Shown in pieces: positions 11,231 through 24,216 of a DNA stretch of 64,000 nucleotides. The notes beneath the pieces are model-generated. The model was not told the origin of the DNA. It worked only from the letters and a program-made list of their open reading frames with translations, and did not search any database. The stretch comes from Auanema rhodensis (Eukaryota; Nematoda; Chromadorea; Rhabditida; Rhabditidae). The stretch is taken from positions 1,674,001 through 1,738,000 of the forward strand of contig OZ059898.1 in assembly GCA_964057225.1 (NCBI GenBank), given 5' to 3'. Positions within the stretch are counted from its first letter, which is position 1. Each line of letters opens with the position of its first letter. The position numbers and the translations under genes were made by a program.

Positions 11231-12634
11231 TTTTTGCCTTGAAAAATGGAATCTAAAAACATCTACTTTTTGCTAAATTATTTTGAAATTTTTTGAAAAA
11301 ATTTTTGTCAAAATGTTTTTGGAAGCAATGTTGAGTGTACATGGAAACTCAACATACACTAATGCATCATTTTTCAAACGATCATAACTAATTTTTGTAT
11401 TAAGCGTTTCTCAATGTAGTATAGTGCATTCGATGCGGATTTTTAAGCTGCGTCGATCTGTGTTATCAGATTTGCGCTAGCTTAAAAATACACCGAGATA
11501 TCAACTGATATAAGTTCACACTTATATCCTCGATTTTCACCCTGAAGAATTAATTTTTTCGTTGAATAACATTGTCCATCGTTTTTGCCTTGAAAAAAGG
11601 AATCTAAAAACATCTACTTTTTGCTAAATTATTTTGAAATTTTTCGAAAAAATTTTTGTCAAAATGTTTTTGGAAGCAATGTTGAGTGTACATGGAAACT
11701 CAACATACACTAATGCATCATTTTTCAAACGATCATAACTAATTTTTGTATTAAGCGTTTCTCAATGTAGTATAGTGCATTCGATGCGGATTTTTAAGCT
11801 GCGTCGATCTGTGTTATCAGATTTGCGCTAGCTTAAAAATGCACCGAGATATCAACTGATATAAGTTCACACTTATATCCTCGATTTTCACCCTGAAGAA
11901 TTAATTTTTTCGTTGAATAACATTGTCCATCGTTTTTGCCTTGAAAAAAGGAATCTAAAAACATCTACTTTTTGCTAAATTATTTTGAAATTTTTCGAAA
12001 AAATTTTTGTCAAAATGTTTTTGGAACCAATGTTGAGTGTACATGGAAACTCAACATACACTAATGCATCATTTTTCAAACGATCATAACTAATTTTTGT
12101 ATTAAGCGTTTCTCAATGTAGTATAGTGCATTCGATGCGGATTTTTAAGCTGCGTCGATCTGTGTTATCAGATTTGCGCTAGCTTAAAAATGCACCGAGA
12201 TATCAACTGATATAAGTTCACACTTATATCCTCGATTTTCACCCTGAAGAATTAATTTTTTCGTTGAATAACATTGTCCATCGTTTTTGCCTTGAAAAAA
12301 GGAATCTAAAAACATCTACTTTTTGCTAAATTATTTTGAAATTTTTCGAAAAAATTTTTGTCAAAATGTTTTTGGAAGCAATGTTGAGTGTACATGGAAA
12401 CTCAACATACACTAATGCATCATTTTTCAAACGATCATAACTAATTTTTGTATTAAGCGTTTCTCAATGTAGTATAGTGCATTCGATGCGGATTTTTAAG
12501 CTGCGTCGATCTGTGTTATCAGATTTGCGCTAGCTTAAAAATGCACCGAGATATCAACTGATATAAGTTCACACTTATATCCTCGATTTTCACCCTGAAG
12601 AATTAATTTTTTCGTTGAATAACATTGTCCATCG

Positions 12635-14388
12635 TTTTTGCCTTGAAAAAAGGAATCTAAAAACATCTACTTTTTGCTAAATTATTATGAAATTTTTCGA
12701 AAAAATTTTTGTCAAAATGTTTTTGGAAGCAATGTTGAGTGTACATGGAAATCAACATACACTAATGCATCATTTTTCAAACGATCATAACTAATTTTTG
12801 TATTAAGCGTTTCTCAATGTATTATAGTGCATTCGATGCGGATTTTTAAGCTGCGTCGATCTGTGTTATCAGATTTGCGCTAGCTTAAAAATGCACCGAG
12901 ATATCAACTGATATAAGTTCACACTTATATCCTCGATTTTCACCCTGAAGAATTAATTTTTTCGTTGAATAACATTGTCCATCGTCTTTGCCTTGAAAAA
13001 AGGAATCTAAAAACATCTACTTTTTGCTAAATTATTTTGAAATTTTTCGAAAAAATTTTTGTCAAAATGTTTTTGGAAGCAATGTTGAGTGTACATGGAA
13101 ACTCAACATACACTAATGCATCATTTTTCAAACGATCATAACTAATTTTTGTATTAAGCGTTTCTCAATGTAGTATAGTGCATTCGATGCGGATTTTTAA
13201 GCTGCGTCGATCTGTGTTATCAGATTTGCGCTAGCTTAAAAATGCACCGAGATATCAACTGATATAAGTTCACACTTATATCCTCGATTTTCACCCTGAA
13301 GAATTAATTTTTTCGTTGAATAACATTGTCCATCGTCTTTGCCTTGAAAAAAGGAATCTAAAAACATCTACTTTTTGCTAAATTATTTTGAAATTTTTCG
13401 AAAAAATTTTTGTCAAAATGTTTTTGGAAGCAATGTTGAGTGTACATGGAAACTCAACATACACTAATGCATCATTTTTCAAACGATCATAACTAATTTT
13501 TGTAGTAAGCGTTTCTCAATGTAGTATAGTGCATTCGATGCGGATTTTTAAGCTGCGTCGATCTGTGTTATCAGATTTGCGCTAGCTTAAAAATGCACCG
13601 AGATATCAACTGATATAAGTTCACACTTATATCCTCGATTTTCACCCTGAAGAATTAATTTTTTCGTTGAATAACATTGTCCATCGTCTTTGCCTTGAAA
13701 AAAGAAATCTAAAAACATCTACTTTTTGCTAAATTATTTTGAAATTTTTCGAAAAAATTTTTGTCAAAATGTTTTTGGAAGCAATGTTAAGTGTACATGG
13801 AAACTCAACATACACTAATGCATCATTTTTCAAACGATCATAACTAATTTTTGTATTAAGCGTTTCTCAATGTAGTATAGTGCATTCGATGCGGATTTTT
13901 AAGCTGCGTCGATCTGTGTTATCAGATTTGCGCTAGCTTAAAAATACACCGAGATATCAACTGATATAAGTTCACACTTATATCCTCGATTTTCACCCTG
14001 AAGAATTAATTTTTTCGTTGAATAACATTGTCCATCGTTTTTGCCTTGAAAAAAGGAATCTAAAAACATCTACTTTTTGCTAAATTATTTTGAAATTTTT
14101 CGAAAAAATTTTTGTCAAAATGTTTTTGGAAGCAATGTTGAGTGTACATGGAAACTCAACATACACTAATGCATCATTTTTCAAACGATCATAACTAATT
14201 TTTGTATTAAGCGTTTCTCAATGTAGTATAGTGCATTCGATGCGGATTTTTAAGCTGCGTCGATCTGTGTTATCAGATTTGCGCTAGCTTAAAAATGCAC
14301 CGAGATATCAACTGATATAAGTTCACACTTATATCCTCGATTTTCACCCTGAAGAATTAATTTTTTCGTTGAATAACATTGTCCATCG
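12635..14388. repeat. Nine-monomer-spaced duplication, copy 2 (monomers 37-41)
   Basis: This block repeats the marker order of 9477-11230, including the shared 1-bp deletion (missing C after 12751), gtatta, gtagtaagcg and the triple-marked monomer at 13687. The one difference I noticed is in the first monomer, where attattatg replaces attattttg. The block is 1754 bp. Similarity ends in monomers 42-43, which lack the TG-centred palindrome and aaatacacc of monomer 33. Confidence 0.85.
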
Positions 14389-15090
14389 TTTTTGCCTTGA
14401 AAAAAGGAATCTAAAAACATCTACTTTTTGCTAAATTATTTTGAAATTTTTCGAAAAAATTTTTGTCAAAATGTTTTTGGAAGCAATGTTGAGTGTACAT
14501 GGAAACTCAACATACACTAATGCATCATTTTTCAAACGATCATAACTAATTTTTGTATTAAGCGTTTCTCAATGTAGTATAGTGCATTCGATGCGGATTT
14601 TTAAGCTGCGTCGATCTGTGTTATCAGATTTGCGCTAGCTTAAAAATGCACCGAGATATCAACTGATATAAGTTCACACTTATATCCTCGATTTTCACCC
14701 TGAAGAATTAATTTTTTCGTTGAATAACATTGTCCATCGTTTTTGCCTTGAAAAAAGGAATCTAAAAACATCTACTTTTTGCTAAATTATTTTGAAATTT
14801 TTCGAAAAAATTTTTGTCAAAATGTTTTTGGAAGCAATGTTGAGTGTACATGGAAACTCAACATACACTAATGCATCATTTTTCAAACGATCATAACTAA
14901 TTTTTGTATTAAGCGTTTCTCAATGTAGTATAGTGCATTCGATGCGGATTTTTAAGCTGCGTCGATCTGTGTTATCAGATTTGCGCTAGCTTAAAAATGC
15001 ACCGAGATATCAACTGATATAAGTTCACACTTATATCCTCGATTTTCACCCTGAAGATTTAATTTTTTCGTTGAATAACATTGTCCATCG

Positions 15091-18000
15091 TCTTTGCCTT
15101 GAAAAATGGAATCTAAAAACATCTACTTTTTGCTAAATTATTTTGAAATTTTTCGAAAAAATTTTTGTCAAAATGTTTTTGGAAGCAATGTTGAGTGTAC
15201 ATGGAAACTCAACATACACTAATGCATCATTTTTCAAACGATCATAACTAATTTTTGTATTAAGCGTTTCTCAATGTAGTATAGTGCATTCGATGCGGAT
15301 TTTTAAGCTGCGTCGATCTGTGTTATCAGATTTGCGCTAGCTTAAAAATGCACCGAGATATCAACTGATATAAGTTCACACTTATATCCTCGATTTTCAC
15401 CCTGAAGATTTAATTTTTTCGTTGAATAACATTGTCCATCGTCTTTGCCTTGAAAAATGGAATCTAAAAACATCTACTTTTTGCTAAATTATTTTGAAAT
15501 TTTTCAAAAAAATTTTTGTCAAAATGTTTTTGGAAGCAATGTTGAGTGTACATGGAAACTCAACATACACTAATGCATCATTTTTCAAACGATCATAACT
15601 AATTTTTGTATTAAGCGTTTCTCAATGTAGTATAGTGCATTCGATGCGGATTTTTAAGCTGCGTCGATCTGTGTTATCAGATTTGCGCTAGCTTAAAAAT
15701 GCACCGAGATATCAACTGATATAAGTTCAAACTTATATCCTCGATTTTCACCCTGAAGAATTAATTTTTTTGTTGAATAACATTGTCCATCGTCTTTGCC
15801 TTGAAAAAAGGAATCTAAAAACATCTACTTTTTGCTAAATTATTTTGAAATTTTTCGAAAAAATTTTTGTCAAAATGTTTTTGGAAGCAATGTTGAGTGT
15901 ACATGGAAACTCAACATACACTAATGCATCATTTTTCAAACGATCATAACTAATTTTTGTATTAAGCGTTTCTCAATGTAGTATAGTGCATTCGATGCGG
16001 ATTTTTAAGCTGCGTCGATCTGTGTTATCAGATTTGCGCTAGCTTAAAAATGCACCGAGATATCAACTGATATATGTTCACACTTATATCCTCGATTTTC
16101 ACCCTGAAGAATTAATTTTTTCGTTGAATAACATTGTCCATCGTCTTTGCCTTGAAAAAAGGAATCTAAAAACATCTACTTTTTGCTAAATTATTTTGAA
16201 ATTTTCTGAAAAAATTTTTGTCAAAATGTTTTTGGAAGCAATGTTGAGTGTACATGGAAACTCAACATACACTAATGCATCATTTTTCAAACGATCATAA
16301 CTAATTTTTGTATTAAGCGTTTCTCAATGTAGTATAGTGCATTCGATGCGGATTTTTAAGCTGCGTCGATCTGTGTTATCAGATTTGCGCTAGCTTAAAA
16401 ATGCACCGAGATATCAACTGATATAAGTTCAAACTTATATCCTCGATTTTCACCCTGAAGAATTAATTTTTTTGTTGAATAACATTGTCCATCGTCTTTG
16501 CCTTGAAAAAAGGAATCTAAAAACATCTACTTTTTGCTAAATTATTTTGAAATTTTTCGAAAAAATTTTTGTCAAAATGTTTTTGGAAGCAATGTTGAGT
16601 GTACATGGAAACTCAACATACACTAATGCATCATTTTTCAAACGATCATAACTAATTTTTGTATTAAGCGTTTCTCAATGTAGTATAGTGCATTCGATGC
16701 GGATTTTTAAGCTGCGTCGATCTGTGTTATCAGATTTGCGCTAGCTTAAAAATGCACCGAGATATCAACTGATATAAGTTCAAACTTATATCCTCGATTT
16801 TCACCCTGAAGAATTAATTTTTTTGTTGAATAACATTGTCCATCGTCTTTGCCTTGAAAAAAGGAATCTAAAAACATCTACTTTTTGCTAAATTATTTTG
16901 AAATTTTTCGAAAAAATTTTTGTCAAAATGTTTTTGGAAGCAATGTTGAGTGTACATGGAAACTCAACATACACTAATGCATCATTTTTCAAACGATCAT
17001 AACTAATTTTTGTATTAAGCGTTTCTCAATGTAGTATAGTGCATTCGATGCGGATTTTTAAGCTGCGTCGATCTGTGTTATCAGATTTGCGCTAGCTTAA
17101 AAATGCACCGAGATATCAACTGATATATGTTCACACTTATATCCTCGATTTTCACCCTGAAGAATTAATTTTTTCGTTGAATAACATTGTCCATCGTCTT
17201 TGCCTTGAAAAAAGGAATCTAAAAACATCTACTTTTTGCTAAATTATTTTGAAATTTTCTGAAAAAATTTTTGTCAAAATGTTTTTGGAAGCAATGTTGA
17301 GTGTACATGGAAACTCAACATACACTAATGCATCATTTTTCAAACGATCATAACTAATTTTTGTATTAAGCGTTTCTCAATGTAGTATAGTGCATTCGAT
17401 GCGGATTTTTAAGCTGCGTCGATCTGTGTTATCAGATTTGCGCTAGCTTAAAAATGCACCGAGATATCAACTGATATAAGTTCAAACTTATATCCTCGAT
17501 TTTCACCCTGAAGAATTAATTTTTTTGTTGAATAACATTGTCCATCGTCTTTGCCTTGAAAAAAGGAATCTAAAAACATCTACTTTTTGCTAAATTATTT
17601 TGAAATTTTTCGAAAAAATTTTTGTCAAAATGTTTTTGGAAGCAATGTTGAGTGTACATGGAAACTCAACATACACTAATGCATCATTTTTCAAACGATC
17701 ATAACTAATTTTTGTATTAAGCGTTTCTCAATGTAGTATAGTGCATTCGATGCGGATTTTTAAGCTGCGTCGATCTGTGTTATCAGATTTGCGCTAGCTT
17801 AAAAATGCACCGAGATATCAACTGATATATGTTCACACTTATATCCTCGATTTTCACCCTGAAGAATTAATTTTTTCGTTGAATAACATTGTCCATCGTC
17901 TTTGCCTTGAAAAAAGGAATCTAAAAACATCTACTTTTTGCTAAATTATTTTGAAATTTTCTGAAAAAATTTTTGTCAAAATGTTTTTGGAAGCAATGTT

Positions 18001-21000
18001 GAGTGTACATGGAAACTCAACATACACTAATGCATCATTTTTCAAACGATCATAACTAATTTTTGTATTAAGCGTTTCTCAATGTAGTATAGTGCATTCG
18101 ATGCGGATTTTTAAGCTGCGTCGATCTGTGTTATCAGATTTGCGCTAGCTTAAAAATGCACCGAGATATCAACTGATATAAGTTCAAACTTATATCCTCG
18201 ATTTTCACCCTGAAGAATTAATTTTTTTGTTGAATAACATTGTCCATCGTCTTTGCCTTGAAAAAAGGAATCTAAAAACATCTACTTTTTGCTAAATTAT
18301 TTTGAAATTTTTCGAAAAAATTTTTGTCAAAATGTTTTTGGAAGCAATGTTGAGTGTACATGGAAACTCAACATACACTAATGCATCATTTTTCAAACGA
18401 TCATAACTAATTTTTGTATTAAGCGTTTCTCAATGTAGTATAGTGCATTCGATGCGGATTTTTAAGCTGCGTCGATCTGTGTTATCAGATTTGCGCTAGC
18501 TTAAAAATGCACCGAGATATCAACTGATATAAGTTCACACTTATATCCTCGATTTTCACCCTGAAGATTTAATTTTTTCGTTGAATAACATTGTCCATCG
18601 TCTTTGCCTTGAAAAATGGAATCTAAAAACATCTACTTTTTGCTAAATTATTTTGAAATTTTTCAAAAAAATTTTTGTCAAAATGTTTTTGGAAGCAATG
18701 TTGAGTGTACATGGAAACTCAACATACACTAATGCATCATTTTTCAAACGATCATAACTAATTTTTGTATTAAGCGTTTCTCAATGTAGTATAGTGCATT
18801 CGATGCGGATTTTTAAGCTGCGTCGATCTGTGTTATCAGATTTGCGCTAGCTTAAAAATGCACCGAGATATCAACTGATATAAGTTCAAACTTATATCCT
18901 CGATTTTCACCCTGAAGAATTAATTTTTTTGTTGAATAACATTGTCCATCGTCTTTGCCTTGAAAAAAGGAATCTAAAAACATCTACTTTTTGCTAAATT
19001 ATTTTGAAATTTTTCGAAAAAATTTTTGTCAAAATGTTTTTGGAAGCAATGTTGAGTGTACATGGAAACTCAACATACACTAATGCATCATTTTTCAAAC
19101 GATCATAACTAATTTTTGTATTAAGCGTTTCTCAATGTAGTATAGTGCATTCGATGCGGATTTTTAAGCTGCGTCGATCTGTGTTATCAGATTTGCGCTA
19201 GCTTAAAAATGCACCGAGATATCAACTGATATATGTTCACACTTATATCCTCGATTTTCACCCTGAAGAATTAATTTTTTCGTTGAATAACATTGTCCAT
19301 CGTCTTTGCCTTGAAAAAAGGAATCTAAAAACATCTACTTTTTGCTAAATTATTTTGAAATTTTCTGAAAAAATTTTTGTCAAAATGTTTTTGGAAGCAA
19401 TGTTGAGTGTACATGGAAACTCAACATACACTAATGCATCATTTTTCAAACGATCATAACTAATTTTTGTATTAAGCGTTTCTCAATGTAGTATAGTGCA
19501 TTCGATGCGGATTTTTAAGCTGCGTCGATCTGTGTTATCAGATTTGCGCTAGCTTAAAAATGCACCGAGATATCAACTGATATAAGTTCAAACTTATATC
19601 CTCGATTTTCACCCTGAAGAATTAATTTTTTTGTTGAATAACATTGTCCATCGTCTTTGCCTTGAAAAAAGGAATCTAAAAACATCTACTTTTTGCTAAA
19701 TTATTTTGAAATTTTTCGAAAAAATTTTTGTCAAAATGTTTTTGGAAGCAATGTTGAGTGTACATGGAAACTCAACATACACTAATGCATCATTTTTCAA
19801 ACGATCATAACTAATTTTTGTATTAAGCGTTTCTCAATGTAGTATAGTGCATTCGATGCGGATTTTTAAGCTGCGTCGATCTGTGTTATCAGATTTGCGC
19901 TAGCTTAAAAATGCACCGAGATATCAACTGATATAAGTTCAAACTTATATCCTCGATTTTCACCCTGAAGAATTAATTTTTTTGTTGAATAACATTGTCC
20001 ATCGTCTTTGCCTTGAAAAAAGGAATCTAAAAACATCTACTTTTTGCTAAATTATTTTGAAATTTTTCGAAAAAATTTTTGTCAAAATGTTTTTGGAAGC
20101 AATGTTGAGTGTACATGGAAACTCAACATACACTAATGCATCATTTTTCAAACGATCATAACTAATTTTTGTATTAAGCGTTTCTCAATGTAGTATAGTG
20201 CATTCGATGCGGATTTTTAAGCTGCGTCGATCTGTGTTATCAGATTTGCGCTAGCTTAAAAATGCACCGAGATATCAACTGATATAAGTTCAAACTTATA
20301 TCCTCGATTTTCACCCTGAAGAATTAATTTTTTTGTTGAATAACATTGTCCATCGTCTTTGCCTTGAAAAAAGGAATCTAAAAACATCTACTTTTTGCTA
20401 AATTATTTTGAAATTTTTCGAAAAAATTTTTGTCAAAATGTTTTTGGAAGCAATGTTGAGTGTACATGGAAACTCAACATACACTAATGCATCATTTTTC
20501 AAACGATCATAACTAATTTTTGTATTAAGCGTTTCTCAATGTAGTATAGTGCATTCGATGCGGATTTTTAAGCTGCGTCGATCTGTGTTATCAGATTTGC
20601 GCTAGCTTAAAAATGCACCGAGATATCAACTGATATATGTTCACACTTATATCCTCGATTTTCACCCTGAAGAATTAATTTTTTCGTTGAATAACATTGT
20701 CCATCGTCTTTGCCTTGAAAAAAGGAATCTAAAAACATCTACTTTTTGCTAAATTATTTTGAAATTTTCTGAAAAAATTTTTGTCAAAATGTTTTTGGAA
20801 GCAATGTTGAGTGTACATGGAAACTCAACATACACTAATGCATCATTTTTCAAACGATCATAACTAATTTTTGTATTAAGCGTTTCTCAATGTAGTATAG
20901 TGCATTCGATGCGGATTTTTAAGCTGCGTCGATCTGTGTTATCAGATTTGCGCTAGCTTAAAAATGCACCGAGATATCAACTGATATAAGTTCAAACTTA

Positions 21001-23163
21001 TATCCTCGATTTTCACCCTGAAGAATTAATTTTTTTGTTGAATAACATTGTCCATCGTCTTTGCCTTGAAAAAAGGAATCTAAAAACATCTACTTTTTGC
21101 TAAATTATTTTGAAATTTTTCGAAAAAATTTTTGTCAAAATGTTTTTGGAAGCAATGTTGAGTGTACATGGAAACTCAACATACACTAATGCATCATTTT
21201 TCAAACGATCATAACTAATTTTTGTATTAAGCGTTTCTCAATGTAGTATAGTGCATTCGATGCGGATTTTTAAGCTGCGTCGATCTGTGTTATCAGATTT
21301 GCGCTAGCTTAAAAATGCACCGAGATATCAACTGATATATGTTCACACTTATATCCTCGATTTTCACCCTGAAGAATTAATTTTTTCGTTGAATAACATT
21401 GTCCATCGTCTTTGCCTTGAAAAAAGGAATCTAAAAACATCTACTTTTTGCTAAATTATTTTGAAATTTTCTGAAAAAATTTTTGTCAAAATGTTTTTGG
21501 AAGCAATGTTGAGTGTACATGGAAACTCAACATACACTAATGCATCATTTTTCAAACGATCATAACTAATTTTTGTATTAAGCGTTTCTCAATGTAGTAT
21601 AGTGCATTCGATGCGGATTTTTAAGCTGCGTCGATCTGTGTTATCAGATTTGCGCTAGCTTAAAAATGCACCGAGATATCAACTGATATAAGTTCAAACT
21701 TATATCCTCGATTTTCACCCTGAAGAATTAATTTTTTTGTTGAATAACATTGTCCATCGTCTTTGCCTTGAAAAAAGGAATCTAAAAACATCTACTTTTT
21801 GCTAAATTATTTTGAAATTTTTCGAAAAAATTTTTGTCAAAATGTTTTTGGAAGCAATGTTGAGTGTACATGGAAACTCAACATACACTAATGCATCATT
21901 TTTCAAACGATCATAACTAATTTTTGTATTAAGCGTTTCTCAATGTAGTATAGTGCATTCGATGCGGATTTTTAAGCTGCGTCGATCTGTGTTATCAGAT
22001 TTGCGCTAGCTTAAAAATGCACCGAGATATCAACTGATATAAGTTCAAACTTATATCCTCGATTTTCACCCTGAAGAATTAATTTTTTTGTTGAATAACA
22101 TTGTCCATCGTCTTTGCCTTGAAAAAAGGAATCTAAAAACATCTACTTTTTGCTAAATTATTTTGAAATTTTTCGAAAAAATTTTTGTCAAAATGTTTTT
22201 GGAAGCAATGTTGAGTGTACATGGAAACTCAACATACACTAATGCATCATTTTTCAAACGATCATAACTAATTTTTGTATTAAGCGTTTTTCAATGTAGT
22301 ATAGTGCATTCGATGCGGATTTTTAAGCTGCGTCGATCTGTGTTATCAGATTTGCGCTAGCTTAAAAATGCACCGAGATATCAACTGATATAAGTTCAAA
22401 CTTATATCCTCGATTTTCACCCTGAAGAATTAATTTTTTTGTTGAATAACATTGTCCATCGTCTTTGCCTTGAAAAAAGGAATCTAAAAACATCTACTTT
22501 TTGCTAAATTATTTTGAAATTTTTCGAAAAAATTTTTGTCAAAATGTTTTTGGAAGCAATGTTGAGTGTACATGGAAACTCAACATACACTAATGCATCA
22601 TTTTTCAAACGATCATAACTAATTTTTGTATTAAGCGTTTCTCAATGTAGTATAGTGCATTCGATGCGGATTTTTAAGCTGCGTCGATCTGTGTTATCAG
22701 ATTTGCGCTAGCTTAAAAATGCACCGAGATATCAACTGATATAAGTTCAAACTTATATCCTCGATTTTCACCCTGAAGAATTAACTTTTTTGTTGAATAA
22801 CATTGTCCATCGTCTTTGCCTTGAAAAAAGGAATCTAAAAACATCTACTTTTTGCTAAATTATTTTGAAATTTTTCGAAAAAATTTTTGTCAAAATGTTT
22901 TTGGAAGCAATGTTGAGTGTACATGGAAACTCAACATACACTAATGCATCATTTTTCAAACGATCATAACTAATTTTTGTATTAAGCGTTTCTCAATGTA
23001 GTATAGTGCATTCGATGCGGATTTTTAAGCTGCGTCGATCTGTGTTATCAGATTTGCGCTAGCTTAAAAATGCACCGAGATATCAACTGATATAAGTTCA
23101 CACTTATATCCTCGATTTTCACCCTGAAGATTTAATTTTTTCGTTGAATAACATTGTCCATCG
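15091..23163. repeat. Monomers 44-66: alternating dimers and TCAA runs
   Basis: Two types alternate. Type P has gatatatgt in dyad III and the ttcgttg junction; type Q has the CT palindrome centre, the TCAA loop and the ttttgttg junction. P-Q dimers (702 bp) occur at 15793, 16846, 17548, 18952, 20356 and 21058, twice directly in tandem (16846-18249 and 20356-21759). Between them lie one or more plain TCAA copies (48, 57, 58, 63-65). A larger repeat is also visible: monomers 45-48 and 54-57 match in order, including a rare CA palindrome centre in 45 and 54, at a spacing of nine monomers (3159 bp). The second cycle has one extra TCAA copy (58). Confidence 0.85.
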
Positions 23164-24216
23164 TCTTTGCCTTGAAAAATGGAATCTAAAAACATCTACT
23201 TTTTGCTAAATTATTTTGAAATTTTTCGAAAAAATTTTTGTCAAAATGTTTTTGGAAGCAATGTTGAGTGTACATGGAAACTCAACATACACTAATGCAT
23301 CATTTTTCAAACGATCATAACAAATTTTTGTATTAAGAGTTTCTCAATGTAGTATAGTGCATTCGATGCGGATTTTTAAGCTGCGTCGATCTGTGTTATC
23401 AGATTTGCGCTAGCTTAAAAATGCACCGTGATATCAACTGATATAAGTTCACACTTATATCCTCGATTTTCACCCTGAAGAATTAATTTTTTCGTTGAAT
23501 AACATTGTCCATCGTCTTTGCCTTGAAAAATGGAATCTAAAAACATCTACTTTTTGCTAAATTATTTTGAAATTTTTCGAAAAAATTTTTGTCAAAATGT
23601 TTTTGGAAGCAATGTTGAGTGTACATGGAAACTCAACATACACTAATGCATCATTTTTCAAACGATCATAACTAATTTTTGTATTAAGCGTTTCTCAATG
23701 TAGTATAGTGCATTCGATGCGGATTTTTAAGCTGCGTCGATCTGTGTTATCAGATTTGCGCTAGCTTAAAAATGCACCGAGATATCAACTGATATAAGTT
23801 CAAACTTATATCCTCGATTTTCACCCTGAAGAATTAATTTTTTTGTTGAATAACATTGTCCATCGTCTTTGCCTTGAAAAAAGGAATCTAAAAACATCTA
23901 CTTTTTGCTAAATTATTTTGAAATTTTCTGAAAAAATTTTTGTCAAAATGTTTTTGGAAGCAATGTTGAGTGTACATGGAAACTCAACATACACTAATGC
24001 ATCATTTTTCAAACGATCATAACTAATTTTTGTATTAAGCGTTTCTCAATGTAGTATAGTGCATTCGATGCGGATTTTTAAGCTGCGTCGATCTGTGTTA
24101 TCAGATTTGCGCTAGCTTAAAAATGCACCGAGATATCAACTGATATAAGTTCACACTTATATCCTCGATTTTCACCCTGAAGATTTAATTTTTTCGTTGA
24201 ATAACATTGTCCATCG
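23164..24216. repeat. Monomers 67-69: transition copies
   Basis: Monomer 67 (23164-23514) carries aagagtttc, accgtgata and a private acaaattt. The aagagtttc/accgtgata pair recurs in monomers 109, 161 and 169. Monomer 68 is TCAA type with aaaaatgg; monomer 69 has the CT centre with a TCAC loop. This short stretch separates the P-Q dimer region from the five-monomer repeats that follow. Confidence 0.7.

Larger units (their letters stand above)
1..15090. repeat. Left zone: monomers 1-43, T-at-position-2 subfamily
   Basis: About half of these copies begin tttttgcc instead of tctttgcc (monomers 1, 2, 5-8, 21, 22, 24, 26, 28, 32-37, 41-43). I found no copy with this base at position 2 after 15090. 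The loop of dyad III is TCAC throughout and the junction reads ttcgttg, except in monomer 11. Other local markers are gaacc (1, 5, 7, 35), gaataaat (2, 3, 12), aaaagaaatc (4, 13, 31, 40) and aaatacacc (20, 31, 33, 40). Most of monomers 1-24 shows no long clean higher-order block; variants are mixed copy by copy, suggesting an older or more shuffled part of the array. Confidence 0.85.
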
